Source of the DNA: Omphalotus guepiniiformis
Taxonomy: Eukaryota > Basidiomycota > Agaricomycetes > Agaricales > Omphalotaceae
Assembly: GCA_028554645.1 (NCBI GenBank)
Contig: JAQOOI010000021.1
Span: forward strand, 2,718,653-2,782,652
Direction: 5' to 3'
DNA: 64,000 nucleotides
A program made the translations under genes and the position numbers. The notes beneath the pieces are model-generated. The model was given only the letters and a program-made list of their open reading frames with translations. It was not told where the DNA came from and did no database searches. This document shows, in pieces, positions 45,117 through 55,471 of this stretch; position 1 is the stretch's first letter; each line of letters opens with the position of its first letter.

Positions 45117-47274
45117 TTACGCAGTCAAATCACACGCCCCAGGCCTCAGAGCACACCACAAAGGCTGCAACGCAATAGCACCAACACCTCTCTGTGTAAA
45201 CCTAAACGCAACATCATGTAACCTCCCCAACGCCTCACTCACATTCCCCCCAGGTCCACTCCAAAACAACTCCGCACTAGCAGCAGCTCTAGGCCAAACA
45301 ATCGAATCTAAATTCGAATGATGTGATTGTTCTGTCCAGAGTAAATGTTGACCTCCTAGTACGAGTTTACTTTCGTCTTCAGTGAGGTTTGCAGTGGGAT
45401 TGAATGTGTAGGATTTTTGCCAGGTTTTGAAGGGGTCACACCAGGAGTTTCCGAGGGGGTTTGAACCGACCCAGCCTCCGGAGCCGCAGTCGAGGTAGAA
45501 GTAGTCGGAGGGAGCGTGTACGAATCGGAAGCCTTTGGAGGCGACGGATGCGGCGTTTTCGGAGGAAATCCATACCATGATGCGCTCAGCGGGTCAGCCT
45601 GAGCCTAACTATCACTGAAAGGAGGAGGGTAATGAATGGCTTACATGACGATAGTATTATTTGCTAGAGTCACATTATGATCCAATACCATCTCTAACCA
45701 TCCAAACACCGCAGTCAGCCTCCACAAAAAAAAACATTCACGACACACGCCCAAAACGTACCTTCCCAAACAACAACCGTCTTATTCCTATCATGCAACA
45801 CTTTATGCGTCTCCTGCGTAAACGTATCCAGTGCCTCCTCAAGTGTTTTTCCAGTCGAGTTCAACTCGGCCTGAGTATTAAAATCATCGGCGTAGCAATT
45901 CGTATTGAGTTCGTCACCGCCTGAAGAAAACATTTTACTAGGGAAAGAGTCGGAGACGGCGGAGAAGACGGCTGCGGTGAAGTTGATCGTAGCAGGTGAG
46001 GCAAGACGAAGTTGGCCAGCTGGGGGTTCTGGAGGGGGGATGAAGGGAATTTAATTAAAGGTGATGAAGAGATTACAGGAGAGCCTTGTTGTATGCGCCT
46101 TACCATTAGCATAAGTCGCCCAAGGAGTAGACTCCGCGCAAGCTACATGTTCAGGATAAGCTTTTGAAATAACAGACGTATGTCCGGGCGTGTCGATCTC
46201 GGGAAGCACATCAATCCCGCGCTGAATTCAAGAATAACACAAAAACCGTATATCATTGTCAATCCTGTGTCGCGGATCCGACAATTTAGCGATAACTCAC
46301 CGCAGCAGCATACGTCACGATTTGTTGGACATCACTTGGGGTATACACAGAAGAGCTATCGTATGCGCCTTGTGCTGAGAGTTCTGGGAATCCTTTGACT
46401 TGGAGAGGAAAGCTTTGACTATCGACGATGTGCCAGTGGAATGTATTTATCTGCGGAAGTCGTCGTTTGAGCCAGATAGCGAAGAGAGGAGTGTAATGAT
46501 ATATACCTTGACCCAGCTCATGGCGTCAAGCGTTCGTAGAATGTCAGATACTGGGAAGCTACATAGAAGAAATTAGCCTCATCCATCCATCTAAACCAAA
46601 CAAAAAGATAGGGACGTACAAATTCCGAGCAGTGTCCAGCATAAACCCTCGGTATGGCTAGAAATTTGAAAAAAAAAAACCCATCAGACTTCTACGAAGC
46701 ACCCCAGGCACCCGAAAATACGTAAACTCACATATACCGGAGCATCAAAAATCTCGAACGGAGCCTCCAAAGAATACGTCGTTCCTTCCCAATCATACCA
46801 CAACTGACCAAACGTAGTCAACCCTCTAAACAACCCCAACGTAGAGTTCGCCTTGAGAACAGCCGGAGAACCATCCGCAGGAACACTCAAACTATACCCC
46901 TCAACACGACTCTCAAGATCATCAACAGCTTCATCCGATATACTCCTTACAACCCCACAATGCCCTTTATCAAACGACACGACGAGTTCACTGAGCTCTT
47001 TCGCGCAAGAAATTTTCCCAGCGGAAGACGCGCCTCGGTCGACGACTAAAGCTTGGAGTTTGTCATTGGCGAGGTATTGTTTCGTGCGTGAAACGGCAGC
47101 AAGAAGATCTTGAGGTGGGTGTGAAATGCCTGAGAGCTTGATATCGAAATGACTAGCGAGTTTTAATGCCGAGGAACCTGAAGAGAGTGTTTGAGGAGCA
47201 GGCCAGAGAGCTGAGACGCTACCAGCAGCAGCAACGACCACCAAGACCAAGCAGATTTTTTTAACGAGAGACAT
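45117..47274 (-). CDS. beta-N-acetylhexosaminidase (GH20)
   Basis: A secreted exo-enzyme that releases N-acetylglucosamine from chitin oligomers or glycans, used in cell-wall turnover and nutrient recycling. Exons: 47274-46732, 46657-46620, 46558-46507, 46450-46301, 46221-46104, 46028-45762, 45693-about 45650, and about 45584-45117; about 559 aa. A signal peptide covers residues 1-22 (ICLVLVVVAAAGSVSA). A GH20b-like N-domain (WPAPQTLSSGSS to LTTFGQLWYDW) comes next, then the TIM barrel: PYRGFMLDTARNF, FHWHIVDSQSFP, RGIDVLPEIDTPGH, and the catalytic pair Asp339-Glu340 in GGDEL. Late core motifs are SDYFYLDCG and GNSWCDPFKTWQ. Six or more N-glycosylation sites are visible. The intron 7 splice is unclear: the obvious GTAAGC donor gives the wrong frame, while a weak GTCATG donor keeps it. 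Confidence 0.93.
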
Positions 47275-48000
47275 CGCTGGAGCTCAGCTGGAGCTTAGAC
47301 TTGGGGGAACCTGAAGGGGTCAGGTAAAGCCGACAGATACGCAAAGGGTTTCATCTTAAATACTTTTGGTTTTTTAGGCTGCCCTAGGTGGCGGCTATCA
47401 GAACCGTCAAAGATCGAGTAAACAGTAATAGACCAGTATCAGTTTTATGTACTTACCACTGCTGTACTGGCATCTCCTAGCATATGCTCTCTCGCTCATG
47501 GGCCTGATAAGACCTTCAAAGCGTGTGCTGCTCGAGTGCTATAGATCGATCATGGGTCAAACCATGTGTACGACCAACGACGTGATGGGTTGCGGTCGTG
47601 ATGCGGAGTAGTAGTAATACCTACTTCTAATAAAGGGGTTCGTATTCAGTTCTATGTATACTGACTTGACTTTGACAGCATTCATATGCTCAATACTGTA
47701 TCAGTAATATAGTACCGAGTCCTCATCTCGACTTGCAAGGTAAGAAGCATAGAAGGGGGCGGCATGACATGTCAAGCTCTATCTATATATCGCCTACAAA
47801 TCATTCGTGTGCAAATACCTCCGAAAAAAGACATGTTTCAATCCCATGAAGATAACAGGAAGCTCTTGGACCACTTGTCATCGTTAATTAAGTTATCGTC
47901 CCTTCCCTCAATCCCTCCGGAAAGTCGCCTAAAGCATAATTGGCTTTCATCCATTCCATCCACTTCCATAATATAATCTTACCAACGACGCCGCGACAAA
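47275..48000. other. intergenic region
   Basis: 726 bp holding the GH20 promoter and the epsin 3' UTR. No other feature seen. Confidence 0.4.
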
Positions 48001-50185
48001 TTACAACAACAAATCATCCCCTCCTCCAGAACTACCCGCACCACCCGAGCTTCCCGCGAACGAACCAAAACCAGAAGCACCTCCCATCGTCATCGAACCC
48101 ATACCCGCCGGAGGCTTCGCACCCCCGGACCCCCAAAGTCCAGCAGACGCCTTTTCCTTTTCAAGATCCTTAATCGACTTACTCCCAGCTCCTCCAGCCG
48201 AATTAGACGTAGACTTTGCACTCGTACCCAAAGACATAGACCACAAATCGTCAAAGTTGGCACTACCTCCAGCAGGCTTAGCAGCAGCAGTAGCAGTCGT
48301 GTTTCCTGCACCCGCGCCAGTCGAGGTAGCATTAGACGCAGTGGGCTGCATAAGCGAAGCCTGCATCGGGGCGGCTCCGCCATAGAAACTCTGCGGTCTC
48401 CCAACTTGTGGTTGCATAGACATAGGCGGGGCGGAGGAGAATTGTCCTCCAGAAAGTGAAGGGTTTTGTCTATGCATGCTTCCAGTACCGCCCATACCCA
48501 TTCCCATTCCTTGTCCCATGCCCATTCCCATTCCCCTCATACCCGCGCCCATGTTGAACGCCGATGCCTGTTGGGCCTGCTGAGGTTGTGCAAAACCAGC
48601 GTTACCACCCATAGGTACAGACTGAGGTCTAGCAGGGGTCGAGTTGTTAAGCATTTCCATGAGATTCATCTTTGGTGCTGCAGGTGCACCAGTGGCAGCG
48701 GGTACAATCGCTGCTGCTGCTGTCGTTGTGGTCGCTGAGATAGGAGCAGCTTGGAAGTCGGCGAAATCGTCATCTACGCAAACACGAAGTAAGATTATTA
48801 GTTAGGTCAAAAAAACCATTTAGATATACACAACACATACCATCAAGTCCAACATTGGACTGCTTCACAGCAGCAGCAGCACCAACAGCAGGCAGAGCCT
48901 TATTAGTAGCGAAGCTAGGTGGAGGTTGAACCGCAGACGACCCAGTCGTTCCAAACGCGTCGTCATCAAAGCCACCAAGGAGGTCAACCTCTTGTACTGG
49001 AGCAGGCGCAGGTACAGGATCTGGTGCGGTGGCTTTACGCAGAGGAGTTGAGCGAGAGGAAGATGACGAAGCGTTCATGCTGTTAGTGCGGACAGGTGAA
49101 GTAGCGACGACTTCGTCATCACCAGCATTGTACTCTTCGAATCCCCTCGTGCCGGCGTCTCGGAAGCCACCTCCCCCGCCCCCGCTGTACGAGTTGCTAC
49201 GCTCTATGAATTCATGAGTGAGTTACAAAAACACGAACGAATAAGAAGAATTAGATACGAACCATTGCCATAGCTCCCGCTCCCACTATTCCAGTTACTG
49301 CTACTACTACTACCACCTCCATATCCACCACTATCACTTCCAAACCCACCATACCTACTCCCCCCACTAGAAAAACTCATCCCATCATTTCCAGTCCCAG
49401 TATACTTATTCTTATTCGCCTTCGCCTTCCTCCTCTCAGCACGAATCATCTCAACATCAGACAAAAGCTCCACAATCTCCTTCGCCCTATTGCGTACATT
49501 GATCCCTTGGTCTTTGCCTTTATCATCAATATAATGAAAATTCCGTAACATTTTTATAGTGGATATATGCGAACGTGCGTCGTCGACTACGCGCTCTGAA
49601 CCGTGTTTGATTAGGTATTCGAGGAGTTGGAGGGATTTGTAGATTTGGCGCCATTGGCGGGCTTCTTTTTCCATGAAGCGGGAGTAGATGCTGGGCATGA
49701 TTTCGTTGAAGTCTGGGCTAGGGTTTGGGTTTGGGAAAGTTAGGTACTAAGGGTTGGGGAAGGGCTTGATGGACCTACTAGTTGAATGTCCTAGAAGCAA
49801 ATGAGTTAAGGAACAGCAATAAAAACCATTCTTTTCCACTTACCGATTGGCGATATCTTGCATTAAAGTCGAACTCGCGCCCCTACCAACAAGGTCGGTC
49901 AGTTAGTCATTCACATCACATCAACTTGCCAGCAAAACCCCAAGCTCAACTCACCAAGGATCATCATTCGTCGCCTCTCTAACCTTCGCCTCAATCTCAC
50001 TAACATTAAGTACCACATTTTTAGCCTAAAATAAAAAAGCAAAAAACACCCGAAACGAAAACTCATCAGAAAATTGTTAATTTGTTCAGTGTGATTCTAG
50101 CGATTCTCACCTGCTCGTAGTACGACTTGAGGTCATACATCGTGAGGCTCGAAAGCGTGCTTCCTAGAGCTTCTAGTTTGTCCAT
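48001..50185 (-). CDS. ENTH-domain epsin (EpsinR/Ent3-like clathrin adaptor)
   Basis: A clathrin adaptor likely acting between Golgi and endosomes. Six exons (50185-50111, 50025-49955, 49882-49844, 49717-49263, 49203-48841, 48773-48001) sum to 1776 bp, 591 aa, all phases closing. The ENTH domain spans about residues 15-150: VVLNVSEIEAKVREATNDDPWG, TLMQDIANRPDFNEIMPSIY, QWRQIYKSLQLLEYLIKHGSE, DKGKDQGINVRNRAKEIVELL. This domain binds phosphoinositides and SNAREs. The tail has a Gly/Ser-rich run, then acidic adaptor-ear motifs (VDLLGGFDDDAFG and DDFADFQA) of the type bound by gamma-ear/GGA proteins, and a Met/Gly-rich repeat (GMGMGMG). The lack of obvious ubiquitin-interacting motifs and the DFADF motif favour the Ent3/EpsinR branch over Ent1/2. 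Confidence 0.92.
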
Positions 50186-50488
50186 CTTTAGTGGATATGG
50201 ATATAAGAAAATAAGAGCGAAGAGATTAATGAGTTGACTGCGGTGACGAGCACCCTCTGCGAAAGCAAAAGGACGAAGATGTGACTAATCTGTGACAGTG
50301 TGACAGACAAAGGCAAGGCGGAAGCGAATGGTGAGATAAGATAAGATATTAGATAACGCAATGGCATGAAGCTTGGGCTCGTGGGGCTCGTGATGGCTCC
50401 CTCCTGACCTCTTTTTCTCAAGTATTCTCCGAGTCCGGCTTAAACGCCAACGCCAACACCGGTGATTGATTCACCTGTCAGATGGATG

Positions 50489-50497
50489 TATATAAAG
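50489..50497 (+). promoter_or_regulatory. TATA box of the FMN-oxidase gene
   Basis: TATATAAAG lies 60 bp upstream of ATG 50557. An in-frame ATG at 50482 precedes this box, so it is unlikely to be in the mRNA; this decides the start. Confidence 0.65.
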
Positions 50498-50556
50498 ACA
50501 CCACATTTTTGACCTGGTTTGTCATATCCATCTATCTCTGCCTCAGTACGATTACA

Positions 50557-52483
50557 ATGGCAGATTCCACTACTACGGGTTCATCAACTACCACCGAAAG
50601 TACACCACGTCAATGGTCTCGATATATCCTAGAGGTATATATGAAAGGCAAGGGACCTGAACCGCTTGGAACGGTGCTTTTTGAGGAAATTGAGGAAAAG
50701 GCTAAGGAGAAGTTGAAGGAGTACCCTGGTAAGCTGGCTGCTGCGATGTTTCAAATGTACTCGAGATGTAATAAAATAATCTTCGATTTCACCGTGACAG
50801 GAGCATTCATGTACGCAGGAGGAAGTGCAGGAACCTGGACAACCTACTACGGGAACACCCAAGCACTCAACAAATACAGAATCATACCCCGTATGCTCAC
50901 AGCCGCCAACAACCGTGATATCTCAGTAAGTCGAAAACTTCTTCACCCTTCCCCCCTACGAATTGTCAACCTCTTCGCTTCTAGACAACCCTCTTCGGAA
51001 CCACCCACCCAACCCCAATCCTCATCGCACCAATAGGCGTCCAAGGCGTCTTCTGGTCAGACGGCGAACTAGCTCCAGCACGTGCAGCTCAGAACCTCGG
51101 TATACCATTTATAATGAGTACGGCTTCTACGCGGACTATAGAGCAAGTTGCTGGGGCTAATGGGAGTGGATGTCGTTGGTTTCAGCTTTATTGGTGTGTA
51201 CCCCCCATCCCCCTCCCCCCCTTCCCCCCTTCCCCCCGGTCCCCATTCACTCTTCGTCTCGGAGTCTCGGAATCTTCGTCGCCGCGGAGGATAGCTTACG
51301 TATTGTATTACACCCCCCGCGAATAGGCCCAAAACCAACGAAGTCACTCTATCCATCCTAAGACGAGCCAAACAATCCGGATTCACAGCCTTAGTAATCA
51401 CACTCGACACAATGTCAATAGGCTGGAGACCCCACGATATATCCCTCTCCTACCTCCCTTTCTTTCACGGGGTAGGCGTATCAGTCGGTACATCCGATCC
51501 CGTATTCATGGGTTTACACGGTCGTCAACCCACTCCTAGTACTTCTAGTACTTCTGGTGCTGCTTCTGGTGGTTCTGGTACCTCTGCTTCGCAAGACCCG
51601 AAATTCCCCTACGACGCCCAAGCAATGTGGGAATCTCACAACTCTGGTGATACCGTAGCTAGGGAGCAGAGTTACCTGGGTACGGAGTGGCTTAGGGAAA
51701 CGAATTCGGGGTTGTATAGGAGTTGGGAGGATTTACAGTTTTTGAGGGATAATTGGGATGGACCGTTGGTTATTAAGGGTATTCAACATCCTGAGGTGAG
51801 TCGTTTGGTTTTGAGATCTTTTTCTTTGGTCCGTCCGACTGAGTGTTGATTGATTGATCTACACTTATAGGATGCGGAGATAGCGCTGGATCACGGCGTC
51901 GATGGAATAATCGTCTCGAACCACGGTAAGTACCTTACCTTTGTTCTTCTTTCACTCAAATGGTGTGGTTTCCTAACGCTAACCACGGAACCCTCCCACC
52001 CCCTCAGGAGGCCGCCAAATCGACGGAGCAATCCCCTCTATCTACGCCCTAGAGAACATCATGAGATCAACTAAAGTCAAGGAAGCACAAAGGGAGGGTA
52101 GATATACTGTGCTTTTTGATTCGGGAATTCGTAAGTGGGGATTTGTGTTCACTTGCGAGTCTGCGACTTGACCGCATGCTAGGTACAGGAAGCGACATCA
52201 TTAAAGCTATAGCCATTGGCGCGCAAGCCGTTCTACGTGAGTCGTTCCCTCCCCCCTTGTCTTACCCCCGTAGATGTGCGTGGTTCTCAATACACATATG
52301 TATGCGTGTGTAGTGGGCCGACCCTGGGTATACGGAGGGATGATTGCAGGTCAAGAAGGCATCGAACAAGTTATTAAACATACTTTGGCTGATCTTGATA
52401 TTACACTTGGTCAAGCTGGGTATAGAACTCTTGAGGATATTAGAGGGAAAGGGGATGGGGTTTTGATGAAGGTGGATTTTTGA
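50557..52483 (+). CDS. FMN-dependent 2-hydroxyacid oxidase/dehydrogenase (lactate 2-monooxygenase-like)
   Basis: Oxidises small 2-hydroxy acids such as lactate with FMN. Eight exons (50557-50728, 50801-50925, 50985-51193, 51327-51795, 51871-51925, 52008-52130, 52183-52236, 52314-52483) sum to 1377 bp, 458 aa, all phases closing. The alpha/beta-barrel motifs are in order: PILIAPIGVQG near the N-terminus, FIMSTASTRTIEQVA, WFQLYW, the loop TALVITLDTMSIGWR, LVIKGIQHPEDAEIALDHG, then SNHGGRQIDGA with the catalytic His343 and Arg346. DSGIRTGSDIIKAIAIGA binds the FMN phosphate. GYRTLEDI is near the end. A Ser/Gly-rich insertion (TSSTSGAASGGSG) sits in the middle loop, typical of the fungal lactate-monooxygenase-like branch. 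There is no signal peptide, so it is probably cytosolic. The exact substrate is not certain. Confidence 0.9.
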
Positions 52484-53625
52484 GTTCCTGATTTCTTTTC
52501 TTGCGTTTCTTCTTCTTCTGTTTTTTTTTGTAAGCCAGCCAGCCATTGCCACTTGCCAAACAAGCTCTGTAATTCTATTACTTACTAAATAACCGTGCCA
52601 CGACATCGATAAAGGTGTGCTGTAGAATGAATGAATGAATGAATGAATACAAGGTTTTGTGGATATGCTTCGTTGTTGGAATGGTGTACCCACTCGTTTC
52701 CTTGTTCCTTGTTCTGAAGAAGGAAGAAGAAAGAAGGTGAGGTATTTTCGCAGTACGCAGCGTCCATATGAGTCAGGAGTAGTCTTCTTTTTGATTGCAT
52801 CGGAGCTGAGCGCTGAACGGGGGAACCTTCCGCAGTTCACTATGTACTTAAGTGAACCGAATAGGTTTCCGTACTTCGTAGGTATCGTATATTCCGTATA
52901 TTGTTCTTTGCCATTAAGTACCACCGAATCCTCTCTGTTTACGCAATGCATTGCATTCTTTGGGAATTGTTATACACTACATACTAGAGTCTAGAGATAC
53001 ATAATAACCTGTGTATGAGGGATGAGGGATGAGTGGTGTGGGATGTGGGATGAGTGGTGAGATATGATTGTTTGAGATAGCTGTTCCTAAGTAACTGCGA
53101 AAGCACGAAAACACGAAAACACGAAAACATGGAAGCGTAGATAGCGGAAGATAATTGTAAAAAAGGGGATAATCAAACTTGAACTTGAACTTGAAGGTAT
53201 AAAGGACGAATAATTGGAATTTGAGAGCCGTAAGTACTAAGTACGGAGCAGAAAAGACGAAGTGTAAGTGTACGGGTATTGAAGGTTGAAGAAGAAGAGA
53301 CGTGAGGGTTCGTGAGATTGAGATTTGAGAAGAAAGTGGTGAATATCCGAGGTGAACGTTGAACTCGAGAGGAGGAAAGAGATGGGACTCGGGGGCGGGG
53401 GAGAGAGCAGAGCGGATTCAGGGTTCATGAAGAAGACGAAGATGGAACCTAGAGATGATGCCAAGAAGTGCCGGTGCGTGTTAGATTTGAAACAAACAAC
53501 CAGTGAACCAATCCCATTCTCACCTCACCTCACAGACAAAGCTCATTCCCAAGAAGCCTACAACCACAACCAAAACCATAGGCGCCCAATCCAGTCCAAT
53601 CCACTCCAGTATAACCACACGGGCG
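52484..53625. other. intergenic region with simple repeats
   Basis: 1.1 kb between two converging genes. It contains a short AATG run near 52630 and an ACACGAAA run near 53110. The minus-strand open frames here look like chance. Confidence 0.4.
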
Positions 53626-54209
53626 TCATAGTGCGCTATGCACACGAATACTATCAAGACCCTCAGGTTGTTCCCCAGACGAAACGAAATGCTTCGGTAA
53701 TGCACGCTCCGGTTGAGAGGGACCTATAATCGTGATCATCGAGTCTACACTTTCGGTCCTTCGACCCCCCCATTGACGAGGACCAGCGACCTGAGTGTCG
53801 TTACTACGAGCATTCCCACGCGAAGCCGGTACATTAGCGCCAATAGCAATAGCGCGATTCGTTGCCCGTCCGGACCTGGCAGTGGTAGGAGAAGGCTGTA
53901 AACCTGAACCTGAATCCTCGTTCTGAGTCTGACGCGGACGTCTGATGGGTTGGGGTTGACGATCGGTCGGACGACAACAGTTGTGGGAGCCTACGAAGCA
54001 GAATGCTGTAACGATTATGATGAAGAGTACTGTTCAGACGCGGAAGAACCCAGTGGTTAGAGAAGAGAGGTGATTGAGAAAGGGTTTTGTGGGGGACGTA
54101 GTAGTAGGACGACCATACTTGCAGTAAGAGCTGGACTGAGTAGTCTGACGCCTTGTTCGGTATCACTGGAGAGCCTATCGTCGATGGAGTGTTCGCGAGT
54201 GCAATACAT
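53626..54209 (-). CDS. small single-pass membrane protein (hypothetical)
   Basis: Two exons (54209-54119, 54029-53626) sum to 495 bp, 164 aa, phase 1 at an 89-bp intron. A short polar N-terminus (MYCTREHSIDDRLSSDTEQ) leads to one membrane helix that spans the intron (ALTAILFIIIVTAFCFVG, about residues 28-45). A basic, Pro/Gln/Arg-rich tail (CRPTDRQPQPIRRPRQTQ) and Ser/Gly-rich stretches follow. By the positive-inside rule the tail is cytosolic. This matches the layout of the two small genes at 12.7 and 13.9 kb. The protein family is unknown to me. A different long open frame on the same strand (53834-54478) covers this region but reads through the splice sites. Confidence 0.55.
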
Positions 54210-55471
54210 TCTCGGTCTCGGTCTCGGAAGTGCTGAAGTGTGGGTTGTGATAAAGGCAAGTGATGATTACTTGTGAGTTTGGTGAGCACTGGGGGTGAGT
54301 TATATACAAAGCGTGCTTTATAAAGGAACTGAAAAAAAGCTGTTAATGGATGCATGACTCCTCGGCTGTGCGTACTTAAACCTAATATTGAGAAGGCGCT
54401 TAAGATACTAAGAAGGAAAGGAAAGTTATGATTCATGGACGATCTTGGATCTTGAATGAAAAGTAGTCCGAGGCCCAAGGAATCATACCGAAAAGGAAAA
54501 ACATAACCATACCATTGGGGAGGATCTATCTCCGTTCAGTTGTAATCCTCACGAGAGTCACAGCTTGGCCCGGGTACCCTCGGAATCTGCTAGATCTGAT
54601 CACCAAAACTCCATTGCAAAGGACCATCTCGAAGGAATACAATAAGAGCAGTACTACTTGCCTTGGCCGGTATCAGAAAATGATGAGTGGTGATAGGAAA
54701 AGATTTGTATGTGTCGTTATCAGTCCTTGGGGAAGTAGGGCCACCGCTGACGCGTGGCAGGAATGAGTGCAGGGCGCGAACATTCAATAAATGTAAACAG
54801 TCCTCCCTCCTTTTTCAGGAGGGCACTCTTCCTAACGCCAACAGACTCCACAATACATATAGACTGCTTATATACGTTTCGTGTGGGCTTCCGTATTGAA
54901 TACACGTGTATTCTCCACTATACAAATTTACCTAGTAAGAGTACCTGCTGTGCAGCAGCAACGACGTCGTAACTAACAGCGGTCCGTCCCTCCAAGGCAT
55001 TCATGGCAAAAATAAGTGAGCTGCGCATGATTAGGGATCATGGATGCTCATCAAGCTTTGGACGTCGGACCATCGATGAACCACGAATCAGAGCCTATCA
55101 GAGCCTGACTCACTGGACTTAGCAGGGTACTTGAAGAAATGGAAATTAAATAGAATATTAAATATTAAACCTCAGAGCCTCCGAGGACTCACGGCTCTTC
55201 GATTAGTCAGCAAACTATCTCTTCCACGTCGACATTGTCATTATCCATCCATCCTTCTACGGACGAGCTACAGGTGGCCCGTTTTTCTCATTCATCCTGA
55301 ATGCTGTTTAGGAGCTCCGAGACCATATCTCACTTCCACCCAACGTCACTGCTGAACCGCCTCGGTGCTTCTCTTCGTGCTCAAATCCTATTGGACGACG
55401 ACGAAACGTGGAACAACTAGCCACCCCCCCCCAACAAACAAAACCACAGCGCTACAGCTTCTGTCTCTGTC
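54210..55471. other. intergenic region
   Basis: 1.26 kb between the divergent small membrane protein and ALG11. It should hold both promoters; no other feature supported. Confidence 0.4.

Noticed and set aside
50482..50556. Upstream in-frame ATG giving a hydrophobic extension to the FMN oxidase
   Set aside because: A TATA box (50489-50497) lies just after this ATG, so transcription should start downstream of it. Family members have no signal peptide.
53834..54478. 214-aa open frame on the minus strand
   Set aside because: It overlaps the two-exon membrane protein in another frame and reads through good splice sites; the composition is Ser/His/Arg noise.
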